From Bacteroidales bacterium (lineage in GTDB: Bacteria; Bacteroidota; Bacteroidia; Bacteroidales; Bacteroidaceae), in assembly GCA_004558535.1 (NCBI GenBank), contig SFCP01000068.1:1-13879 (forward strand): DNA of 13,879 bases. The letters are read 5' to 3'. Positions 1 through 6,143 of the stretch are shown here, in pieces. How positions within the stretch are numbered: position 1 is the stretch's first letter; every line of letters starts with the position of its first letter. Made by a program: the position numbers and the translations under genes. The notes beneath the pieces are model-generated. The model made no database searches and had not been told where the DNA came from. It was given only the letters and a program-made list of their open reading frames with translations.

Positions 1-23
1 TGACCAAAAGCAAAGTAACCATT

Positions 24-62
24 TAGGGCTGACTCCTGCAATAGGTGGCAGCCCTAATTTTT
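24..62 (+). terminator. Intrinsic terminator of a gene left of the window
   Basis: An 8-bp stem, TAGGGCTG (24-31) with CAGCCCTA (49-56), encloses a loop with a further 3-bp CCT/AGG pairing and is followed by ATTTTT. This is the usual form of a rho-independent terminator on the plus strand. It probably ends a rightward gene lying just outside the window; nothing in bases 1-23 identifies that gene. Confidence 0.6.
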
Positions 63-106
63 CATTGCCTCTTGAAAAGTTTAGCGGACAGTAATAAAAG
101 TAAAAT

Positions 107-148
107 AAGAGGCTGTGCCGTAATCGTATTTTTGCGGCGCAGCCTCTT
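107..148 (-). terminator. 15-bp hairpin, possible minus-strand terminator
   Basis: AAGAGGCTGTGCCGT (107-121) pairs with GCGGCGCAGCCTCTT (134-148) through 15 positions, two of them G-T, around a 12-nt loop. On the minus strand the stem is followed by an interrupted T-rich stretch (ATTTTACTTTTATTA), so it could stop transcription coming from the right. On the plus strand no T-run follows. I see no convincing gene on either strand between this hairpin and the tRNA promoter, so what it terminates, if anything, is unknown. Confidence 0.4.
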
Positions 149-253
149 CTGTGTTAGTGTATGCTTGGCTTGCCGGATTTGTGAGGTGGCCTTGTTGATT
201 GCCTCGGAAATAGTCCCGCCAAGGAGGGCTTTGCGCAAAAAGTGCACGACAAA

Positions 254-285
254 TTTGCGACAACGGTCCTTTATTGTTATCTTTG
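254..285 (+). promoter_or_regulatory. Bacteroidetes-type promoter of tRNA-Pro
   Basis: TTTG at 254-257 and TATCTTTG at 278-285 are separated by 20 nt, a full match to the Bacteroidetes primary sigma factor consensus (TTTG, 19-21 nt, TAnnTTTG). Transcription would start near 292, about 60 nt before the mature tRNA 5' end. The tRNA is the only gene it can obviously serve. Confidence 0.7.
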
Positions 286-351
286 CAGCCGATTTCTGTG
301 TACGCCTTTTCATGCTTGATATATGGCAAGTGGCGATGCGCAGGGTCTTTT

Positions 352-426
352 CGGGGCGTAGCGCAGTCCGGTTAGCGCACCTGCTTTGGGAGCAGGGGGT
401 CGTGGGTTCGAATCCCGTCGCCCCGA
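352..426 (+). tRNA. tRNA-Pro (anticodon UGG)
   Basis: A complete cloverleaf can be folded. The acceptor stem is CGGGGCG with CGCCCCG and discriminator A. The D arm is GCGC/GCGC. The anticodon stem is CCTGC/GCAGG with loop TTTGGGA, so the anticodon is TGG (proline). The T arm is GTGGG/CCCGT around the usual TTCGAAT. The 3' CCA is not encoded (the next bases are CAA), so it must be added after transcription. UGG is the proline anticodon able to read most or all CCN codons. Confidence 0.95.
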
Positions 427-452
427 CAAATAGATAATTTTCTGAAATCATG

Positions 453-488
453 AGGCTGGGTTCTGTGAATGGAGCCTGGCCTTTATTG
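453..488 (+). terminator. Probable terminator of tRNA-Pro
   Basis: AGGCTGGGTTC (453-463) pairs with GAGCCTGGCCT (472-482) over 11 positions, including three G-T pairs, around an 8-nt loop. TTATTG follows. The T-run is short, so the terminator looks weak. Its place 26 nt after the tRNA fits ending a single-gene tRNA transcript. Confidence 0.5.
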
Positions 489-515
489 ATACATTTGCCC
501 GGCTGACGCTACTTT

Positions 516-721
516 TTTGCCTTTGTACTTCTCTCGCCTTGCACTAACTTTAGATAAGTTAGGCAGCGGCTCGGAAGAGCAAATTTGCAAAATCTTCGAC
601 TTTGCCTTTGCTCTTCTCTCGCCTTGCACTAACTTTAGATAAGTTAGGCAGCGGCTCGGAAGAGCAAATTTGCAAAATCTTTGACTTTGCCTTTGCTCTT
701 CTCTCGCCTTGCACTAACTTT
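516..721 (+). repeat. 85-bp tandem repeat (2 full copies plus a partial) before thiE
   Basis: Copy 1 is 516-600, copy 2 is 601-685 and copy 3 is a 36-bp partial copy at 686-721. The full copies differ at only three positions that I can find: two adjacent bases at 526-527 against 611-612, and 597 against 682. Each copy contains TTTG, 19 nt, then TAACTTT(A/G), a Bacteroidetes promoter layout. In copies 1 and 2 the -7 box ends in A and lies inside a 7-bp inverted repeat (CTAACTT/AAGTTAG, 544-562 and 629-647). A palindrome GCAAATTTGC and a flanking GAAGA/TCTTC pairing sit in the middle of the unit. Copy 3 diverges straight after the -7 box. No protein is likely to be encoded. Confidence 0.9.
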
Positions 722-722
722 G
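692..722 (+). promoter_or_regulatory. Promoter of thiE-thiC, in the last repeat copy
   Basis: TTTG at 692-695, a 19-nt spacer and TAACTTTG at 715-722 match the Bacteroidetes consensus fully. The equivalent sites in the two upstream repeat copies (522-552 and 607-637) have TAACTTTA, one base off consensus, so they may be weaker extra promoters. Transcription would start near 729, giving a leader of about 70 nt before thiE. Confidence 0.7.
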
Positions 723-731
723 CATAGTGTT

Positions 732-781
732 TGTCATGGCAGGACCTGAAATGATAGATGCGATGACAGTTGGTCCGCTGC
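732..781 (+). promoter_or_regulatory. Structured thiE leader with two competing helices
   Basis: TGTCAT (732-737) can pair with ATGACA (763-768). Separately, GCAGGACC (739-746) can pair with GGTC...CTGC (772-781, two bases bulged). The two helices interleave, so they are either mutually exclusive or form a pseudoknot. The leader is too short for a TPP riboswitch and lacks its conserved CTGAGA element; ACCTGAAATGATA at 744-756 only faintly resembles the 3' half. A regulatory role is inference. Confidence 0.3.
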
Positions 782-801
782 AACGAAAAATATAGTAAAG
801 C

Positions 802-1431
802 ATGGTTCCCGTACAATTTATAACGCATTTTACGCCTACGATCTCTTACTTGGACGGTGCCTTGATGGCACTCGAAGGAGGATGTAAGTGGATTCAGTTG
901 AGAATGAAAGGTGCTCCGGACGAAGAGGTAGAGGATGTGGCGCGGAAGCTCAAGGAGGCCTGTAAGGCACGAGGGGCCGTATTTGTCATAGACGACCGTG
1001 TGGAGCTGGTGAAGAAACTCGAGGTAGACGGTGTCCACCTTGGAAAGGAAGATATGCCCGTGGATGAAGCCCGCAAAGTGTTGGGCGAGGCATTCCTGAT
1101 AGGTGGCACAGCCAACACCATGGAGGATGTGCGTGCCCTGCGACGGGCCGGCGCAGACTATATCGGCTTGGGCCCCTATCGCACGACGACTACCAAAGCA
1201 AAATTGGCCCCGGTGTTGGGCTTGGAGGGTTACCGGCGCATCCTTGCTGCCATGCAAACGGAGGAAATCCCCCTTCCGGTGTGCGCTATCGGTGGCATAG
1301 AAACGGAAGACGTTGCGGAAATCCTGCGGACAGGCGTGAGAGGCGTGGCTGTCAGCGGCGCCGTGCTCCGTGCGGAGCAGCCCGTAGAAATGATGCGCAG
1401 GTTTCTGTCGGCCGACAACGCTTTTTCCTAA
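802..1431 (+). CDS. thiE: Thiamine-phosphate synthase ThiE
   Basis: ThiE joins HMP pyrophosphate and thiazole phosphate to give thiamine monophosphate in the cytoplasm. The 209-residue product is the normal family length and reads as a TIM barrel. It has QLRMKG (32-37) binding the pyrophosphate, DD at 64-65 where many homologues have ND, GVHLGKEDMP (77-86) with a metal-binding Asp, GADYIGLGPYRTTTTK (117-132) with the phosphate-binding Thr-Thr-Thr-Lys segment, and CAIGGI (161-166) at the phosphate-binding end. The stretch after TTTK (PVLGLEGY) is like Bacteroidales orthologues as I recall them. The start at 802 puts the first beta strand right after the N-terminus; no clear Shine-Dalgarno precedes it, as is usual in this phylum. 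thiC begins 46 nt downstream, so the two are probably cotranscribed. Confidence 0.95.
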   Translation: MVPVQFITHFTPTISYLDGALMALEGGCKWIQLRMKGAPDEEVEDVARKLKEACKARGAVFVIDDRVELVKKLEVDGVHLGKEDMPVDEARKVLGEAFLIGGTANTMEDVRALRRAGADYIGLGPYRTTTTKAKLAPVLGLEGYRRILAAMQTEEIPLPVCAIGGIETEDVAEILRTGVRGVAVSGAVLRAEQPVEMMRRFLSADNAFS

Positions 1432-1477
1432 TGAGAAAGCATGAAGAGTATCCAACTATACCTATTTATATATAACC

Positions 1478-3181
1478 ATGAAAGAAAACTTGAAAATTAC
1501 ATATCCCGCGAGCCGTAAAATTTACGTAGCCGGTAAGATTCATCCCTACATCCGTGTGGCCATGCGTGAGGTTTCCTTGACTCCCACCGTAGTCAAGGAT
1601 GAAAATGGCGATAAAGTATTTCACGAAAACGCACCGGTTGTTCTCTACGATACCAGCGGCCCCTACAGCGACCCCAACGTGACTGTCGATCTAAGGCAGG
1701 GACTGCCGCGGATGCGCGAACCATGGATCTTGCAGCGTGGCGGTGTGGAGCGATTGCCGGCTTTCACCTCGGAATACTGCAATGCGCGCTTGGCAGATAC
1801 CAGTTTGGACCATCTGCGTTTTGCCCATAATCACCTGCCGCTTCGAGCAAAGCCCGGGGCAGCTGTTACACAAATGGCGTGGGCCAAGATGGGCGTCATC
1901 ACGCCCGAGATGGAATATGTGGCCATACGCGAAAACATGAACTGCGCCGATCTGGGTATTCCTACACATATCACGCCGGAATTTGTGCGGCAGGAGATTG
2001 CTGAGGGAAGGGCTGTATTGCCGGCCAACATCAACCACCCCGAAGCCGAACCCATGATAATCGGCCGTAACTTCCTTGTAAAAATTAATACCAACATCGG
2101 CAATTCCGCTACTACCTCAAGCATCGACGAGGAAGTGGAGAAAGCTGTGTGGAGTTGCAAGTGGGGAGGCGACACCCTCATGGACCTTTCTACCGGAGAC
2201 AATATCCACGAGACGCGTGAATGGATTGTACGCAATTGCCCCGTTCCCGTAGGCACAGTGCCCATGTACCAAGCCATGGAAAAGGTGAAGGGCAAGGCCC
2301 GGGATCTGACGTGGGAACTCTTTCGCGATACCTTAATAGAACAATGCGAGCAAGGGGTGGATTACTTCACTATCCATTGCGGCATCCGTCTGCACAATGT
2401 ACACTTAGCCGGTGAACGCCTTTGCGGAATGGTGAGCCGAGGCGGCAGCATCATCTCAGAGTGGTGTCTGCAGCACAACCGGGAGAGCTTCCTCTACGAG
2501 CACTTTGATGATATATGCGACATATGTGCCCGATACGACGTGGCAATTTCGTTGGGAGACGGGCTTCGTCCCGGTTCCATACACGATGCAAACGACCGCG
2601 CCCAATTTGCCGAACTGGATACCATGGGCGAATTGGTACAACGGGCTTGGGCCAAAAACGTGCAGGCATTCATCGAGGGACCAGGACATGTGCCGATGCA
2701 CAAAATCCGTGAAAACATGGAACGCCAGATTGAGAAGTGTCACGGCGCACCGTTCTACACGCTCGGCCCATTGGTGACAGACATTGCTCCCGGCTACGAT
2801 CACATCACCAGCGCTATCGGAGCAGCCCAAATCGGCTGGCTGGGCACAGCTATGCTTTGCTATGTCACACCGAAGGAGCACTTGGCGCTGCCCAACCGCG
2901 AGGATGTACGAACAGGCGTGGTAACCTATAAATTGGCAGCCCATGCAGCAGATTTGGCCAAAGGACATCCCGGAGCGCAGGTACGTGATGATGCCCTTTC
3001 AAAGGCACGTTACGAATTTAGATGGAAGGATCAGTTCAATCTTAGTCTGGACCCCGAGCTGGCACTCCGCTATTATAAGGAAGCACATTACGAAAACGGA
3101 GAATTTTGTACTATGTGTGGTCCTAATTTCTGTGCGATGCGTATCTCTCACCGTTTGAGTGATTGCCTTGACAAGAATTAA
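1478..3181 (+). CDS. thiC: Phosphomethylpyrimidine (HMP-P) synthase ThiC
   Basis: ThiC is a non-canonical radical SAM enzyme that rearranges aminoimidazole ribotide into HMP phosphate, the pyrimidine half of thiamine. The 567-residue protein is collinear with the family. Landmarks are the YDTSGPYSDP region near residue 50-60, AIRENMN and RAVLPANINHPEAEPMIIGR, SRGGSI, SLGDGLRPGSIHDAND, EGPGHVPMHKI, APGYDHITSAIGAA and the C-terminal CxxCxxxxC (Cys544, Cys547, Cys552) that holds the 4Fe-4S cluster. One unusual residue is Cys in TIHCGI, where I recall Ala (TIHAG) in other ThiC proteins. With thiE it supplies the pyrimidine and the coupling step. The thiazole genes (thiS, thiG, thiH, thiF) are not in this window. 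Confidence 0.97.
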   Translation: MKENLKITYPASRKIYVAGKIHPYIRVAMREVSLTPTVVKDENGDKVFHENAPVVLYDTSGPYSDPNVTVDLRQGLPRMREPWILQRGGVERLPAFTSEYCNARLADTSLDHLRFAHNHLPLRAKPGAAVTQMAWAKMGVITPEMEYVAIRENMNCADLGIPTHITPEFVRQEIAEGRAVLPANINHPEAEPMIIGRNFLVKINTNIGNSATTSSIDEEVEKAVWSCKWGGDTLMDLSTGDNIHETREWIVRNCPVPVGTVPMYQAMEKVKGKARDLTWELFRDTLIEQCEQGVDYFTIHCGIRLHNVHLAGERLCGMVSRGGSIISEWCLQHNRESFLYEHFDDICDICARYDVAISLGDGLRPGSIHDANDRAQFAELDTMGELVQRAWAKNVQAFIEGPGHVPMHKIRENMERQIEKCHGAPFYTLGPLVTDIAPGYDHITSAIGAAQIGWLGTAMLCYVTPKEHLALPNREDVRTGVVTYKLAAHAADLAKGHPGAQVRDDALSKARYEFRWKDQFNLSLDPELALRYYKEAHYENGEFCTMCGPNFCAMRISHRLSDCLDKN

Positions 3182-3272
3182 TTTGTCCCGCTCTTGGGCA
3201 ACAACCTCTCTATTACGCCAATCGGAGGCGCAAAAAACGGTGCATGTACTTCTTTAACTAAGGAAATTCCAT

Positions 3273-3280
3273 TAATTTTG
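3273..3280 (+). promoter_or_regulatory. Probable -7 box of the purB promoter
   Basis: TAATTTTG matches TAnnTTTG. No good TTTG lies 19-21 nt upstream (TTCT or TTTA at best), so only the -7 element is convincing. Transcription would begin near 3287, about 65 nt before purB. The 170-nt gap after thiC holds no clear terminator hairpin, so read-through from thiC is possible. Confidence 0.45.
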
Positions 3281-3351
3281 CAGTCGAAAAGATTGTAAGG
3301 TGCACACTGCATAAAGCACTTCCTGTCGATGATAATTTACCCAAACATACC

Positions 3352-4626
3352 ATGATGAATTTAGATACCCTGACCGCCATCTCACCGCTTGACGGTCGCT
3401 ATCGCAACAAGACCGGTGCGTTGGCAACCTACTTTTCCGAGTACGCTTTGATGAAATACCGCATCAAAGTGGAGGTCGAGTATTTCATAGCGTTGTGCGA
3501 GCTCCCGCTGCCGCAGTTGGCGGATTTCGACAATGCTCTATTCCCGCAATTGCGAGCTATCTACGAGACTTTTGATGAAAAGGGCGCAGCCCGCATCAAG
3601 GAAATCGAGAGCGTAACCAACCACGACGTAAAAGCCGTGGAGTACTATATCAAGGAGCAATTGGATTGTTTGGGCAACCTTGAGGCCTACAAGGAATTTA
3701 TTCACTTCGGCCTCACCTCGCAGGATATTAACAATACCTCTTTCCCCTTGATGCTCAAGGATGCCCTGCATGAAGTCTACATTCCCCTCGTGCAGGAACT
3801 CATTGATAAGCTGAACGATGATGCTGAAGCTTGGAAAGATATTCCCATGTTGGCCAAGACGCACGGACAGCCAGCTTCGCCTACACGCTTGGGCAAAGAG
3901 GTTCGTGTGTTTGCCTATCGCCTTGAAGAGCAACTCAAGGCTTTGAAGGCCTGTCGGCATTCTGCAAAATTTGGTGGAGCTACCGGTAATTTCAATGCGC
4001 ACCATGTGGCTTACCCTGATCGCGACTGGCGTGCTTTTGCCGCGGATTTCCTGCACGTCAAATTAGGACTTGAACGTGAAGAATACACCACGCAAATTTC
4101 TAATTACGACAACCTCGCCGCGATATTCGATGCCATGAAGCGTATCCACACCATTATTATAGATTTGGACCGCGATTTTTGGCAGTACGTTTCGATGGAA
4201 TACTTTTCGGAAGGAAATCTTGGCATAGCCAACGCTGTGTTGGAGCACCTCAGCTGCAAGTTGCCCATTAGCAGATTGCAGCGCGATTTGACAGACAGCA
4301 CTGTGCTACGAAATGTGGGTGTACCCATGGCACATGCTGTGATTGCCCTACAAAGCACACTAAAAGGGCTGGGAAAACTACTTTTGCACGAGGAAAGCAT
4401 ACGCGCAGATTTGGATAATTGTTGGGCTGTAGTAGCTGAAGCTATACAAACTATACTGCGGCGCGAATCTTATCCGCATCCCTATGAAGCGCTTAAGGCC
4501 TTGACGCGTACCAATCAAGCCATTACGGCTGAAAGCATCGCGGGCTTTATACGCGAATTAGGCGTCAGCGATGCCGTGAAGGCAGAACTGAGCGCCATTA
4601 CGCCACATAATTATACGGGAATGTAA
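3352..4626 (+). CDS. purB: Adenylosuccinate lyase PurB lacking its catalytic signature loop
   Basis: The fumarase/aspartase-superfamily enzyme PurB removes fumarate from SAICAR and from adenylosuccinate in purine synthesis. The 424-residue protein is clearly a PurB of the Escherichia coli/Bacteroidales type: SPLDGRY (11-17), TNHDVK (89-94), GLTSQDINNTS (120-130), KTHGQPASPTRLGKE (169-183) with catalytic acid His171, KFGGATGNFNAHH (206-218), and LPISRLQRDLTDSTVLRNVG near 304-323. Between EYF (283-285) and SEGNLG (286-291) the usual segment of about 24-25 residues is absent. That segment contains SSxMPxKxNP, with the catalytic base Ser and a substrate-binding Lys. The reading frame continues across the junction at 4206/4207. 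The total is about 24 residues shorter than I recall for Bacteroidales PurB (about 448). As encoded the protein should be inactive. ATG at 3352 or 3355 could start it. The next gene follows after 38 nt. Confidence 0.9.
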   Translation: MMNLDTLTAISPLDGRYRNKTGALATYFSEYALMKYRIKVEVEYFIALCELPLPQLADFDNALFPQLRAIYETFDEKGAARIKEIESVTNHDVKAVEYYIKEQLDCLGNLEAYKEFIHFGLTSQDINNTSFPLMLKDALHEVYIPLVQELIDKLNDDAEAWKDIPMLAKTHGQPASPTRLGKEVRVFAYRLEEQLKALKACRHSAKFGGATGNFNAHHVAYPDRDWRAFAADFLHVKLGLEREEYTTQISNYDNLAAIFDAMKRIHTIIIDLDRDFWQYVSMEYFSEGNLGIANAVLEHLSCKLPISRLQRDLTDSTVLRNVGVPMAHAVIALQSTLKGLGKLLLHEESIRADLDNCWAVVAEAIQTILRRESYPHPYEALKALTRTNQAITAESIAGFIRELGVSDAVKAELSAITPHNYTGM

Positions 4627-4664
4627 AAGAGGCACCGTAGAAATTCAGTACAATATAATCGATT

Positions 4665-6041
4665 ATGAACGAAGATCTTTTTGACAATCCAGTAGACGAG
4701 GGTAGAAGCCGTGATGGCGATATGCCCCGTAATGAAAATGAAAACCCGCGCAATCGTTTCGCAGGAAATGGCGGCCGAGGTTCGCGCCCTCGCTTTAATC
4801 GTGAGAGTAGAGTGGGCAGCAGCAGTTTCAGAAACACACGTAGCGGAGAGGGCTCGGGAAATTATGGGGCATCCCGCTATGACAATTATGCGCCGCAGCA
4901 GGCACGTGACGGTGAAAATCGCATTCCGCAAAGGCGTTTCTTCTCCCCGCATCCCGGCGGAGCGCAAGGTTATGGCCGTGATGGCTATGCCGAACGCAGT
5001 CCGCGCGACAACCGATGGAGCAAACAGCGCGGTGAGTATCGTGGCGAGGGAAATGCGTGGTCTCGAGGCTATGAAAACGGAGAGGAACGCCGGCCCTATA
5101 CGCCTCGTCCCCGAGGTGGCAATTCCACATACTATGCAGGGCGGGATTTCGACGATAACTATGCATCGCGTTCACCGCGTCCTTATTCCTCACGTCCTCG
5201 TTCTGGTGAAAATACCTACCGTGGTACGCGTCCTGCCGGACGTGGTGCGGCCGCTTATCGTGGTGCAGGGAAATCGATGGGAAAGAAACGTGTGGAATAC
5301 AAAGAAGAGGACTTCGATCCTACGCATCCAGTGCGTCTAAACAAGTTCTTGGCCAATGCCGGCGTTTGTTCTCGCCGTGATGCAGACAAGTATATTCAGG
5401 CCGGCGTTGTATCCGTCAATGGCGTCGTTGTGACGGAACTCGGTACAAAGGTGTTGCGTTCCGATGTTGTGCTCTTCCACGACAACGCCGTCAAGATAGA
5501 AAAAAAGCAATACGTCCTGCTCAATAAGCCCAAGGGATATGTCACAACCAGCGAGGACCCCCAGAATCGCAAGACTGTCATGGACTTGGTGCGTGGCGCC
5601 TGCCCCGAGCGGATTTACCCCGTGGGTCGCTTGGACCGCAATACTACCGGCGTACTCCTCTTGACCAATGACGGCGAAATGGCTTCTAAGCTGACGCATC
5701 CCAAATTCCTGAAGAAGAAAATCTATCATGTCACCTTGGATCGCAACGTGACAGCTGCCGATTTGCGTCAGATAGCAGAGGGCATCGAACTTGAGGACGG
5801 CAGCATTAAGGCTGATGCCATAGAGTACGCCAGTGAAACTGACAAAAAGCAGGTTGGTATCGAAATTCACTCCGGCAAGAACCGCATTGTACGTCGCATC
5901 TTCGACCATCTCGGTTATCATGTTGTCAAACTTGACCGTGTTTACTTTGCTGGACTTACCAAGAAGAACGTTCGGCGCGGAGATTGGCGCTACCTCACCG
6001 AAAAAGAGGTCAACATGCTCCGCATGGGAGCCTACGAATAA
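4665..6041 (+). CDS. RsuA/RluB-family rRNA pseudouridine synthase with long N-terminal extension
   Basis: This enzyme isomerises a specific uridine in ribosomal RNA to pseudouridine. The C-terminal part is standard: an S4 RNA-binding domain from about Val223 (VRLNKFLANAGVCSRRDADKYI and onward to about 270), a catalytic domain with LLNKPKGYVTT, YPVGRLDRNTTGVLLLTNDG carrying catalytic Asp324, and GKNRIVRRIFDHLGY near the end. The PVGRLD and TNDG forms and the S4 domain place it with RluB/RluE/RsuA, most likely RluB. Residues 1 to about 220 are low-complexity, rich in Arg, Gly, Asn, Tyr and Ser with a few RG and PR repeats, and probably disordered and RNA-binding. Similar but variable extensions occur in Bacteroidetes RluB-like proteins as I recall. 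It lies 38 nt after purB and 102 nt before asnS. Confidence 0.92.
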   Translation: MNEDLFDNPVDEGRSRDGDMPRNENENPRNRFAGNGGRGSRPRFNRESRVGSSSFRNTRSGEGSGNYGASRYDNYAPQQARDGENRIPQRRFFSPHPGGAQGYGRDGYAERSPRDNRWSKQRGEYRGEGNAWSRGYENGEERRPYTPRPRGGNSTYYAGRDFDDNYASRSPRPYSSRPRSGENTYRGTRPAGRGAAAYRGAGKSMGKKRVEYKEEDFDPTHPVRLNKFLANAGVCSRRDADKYIQAGVVSVNGVVVTELGTKVLRSDVVLFHDNAVKIEKKQYVLLNKPKGYVTTSEDPQNRKTVMDLVRGACPERIYPVGRLDRNTTGVLLLTNDGEMASKLTHPKFLKKKIYHVTLDRNVTAADLRQIAEGIELEDGSIKADAIEYASETDKKQVGIEIHSGKNRIVRRIFDHLGYHVVKLDRVYFAGLTKKNVRRGDWRYLTEKEVNMLRMGAYE

Positions 6042-6048
6042 TACCCTT

Positions 6049-6122
6049 GCAACGGGAGAAGCATCAAAAAGGTCTGCTGAGCGTTTATTTTCAAGCAGGT
6101 CTGAGGTATATTCCCCCGTTGC
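6049..6122. repeat. Nested inverted repeats between the pseudouridine synthase gene and asnS
   Basis: GCAACGGG (6049-6056) pairs with CCCGTTGC (6115-6122). Inside it, CTGCT and AGCAG flank an AT-rich loop, and AGGTCT occurs twice as a direct repeat. No T-run follows on the plus strand, so it does not look like a terminator. It could be a leader structure of asnS, or chance. Confidence 0.3.
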
Positions 6123-6143
6123 CAACAAATAATAAAGCACATC

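Noticed and set aside
45..437. 130-codon plus-strand ORF, and a 129-codon minus-strand ORF over nearly the same bases
   Set aside because: Both run through the tRNA-Pro gene, its promoter and the hairpin; the words around VVGSNPVAP and GATGFEPTTP are typical translations of a tRNA T arm, not protein.
516..721. CRISPR array
   Set aside because: The repeat is head-to-tail with no variable spacers and an 85-bp unit, so it is a simple tandem duplication.
728..801. TPP riboswitch before thiE
   Set aside because: Only a faint ACCTGA...GATA likeness; the 5' half, the CTGAGA element and the needed length are missing.
559..1455. 298-codon minus-strand ORF across the tandem repeat and thiE
   Set aside because: It is antisense to a clear thiE and its C-terminal part is just the translated 85-bp repeat, so no independent evidence supports it.
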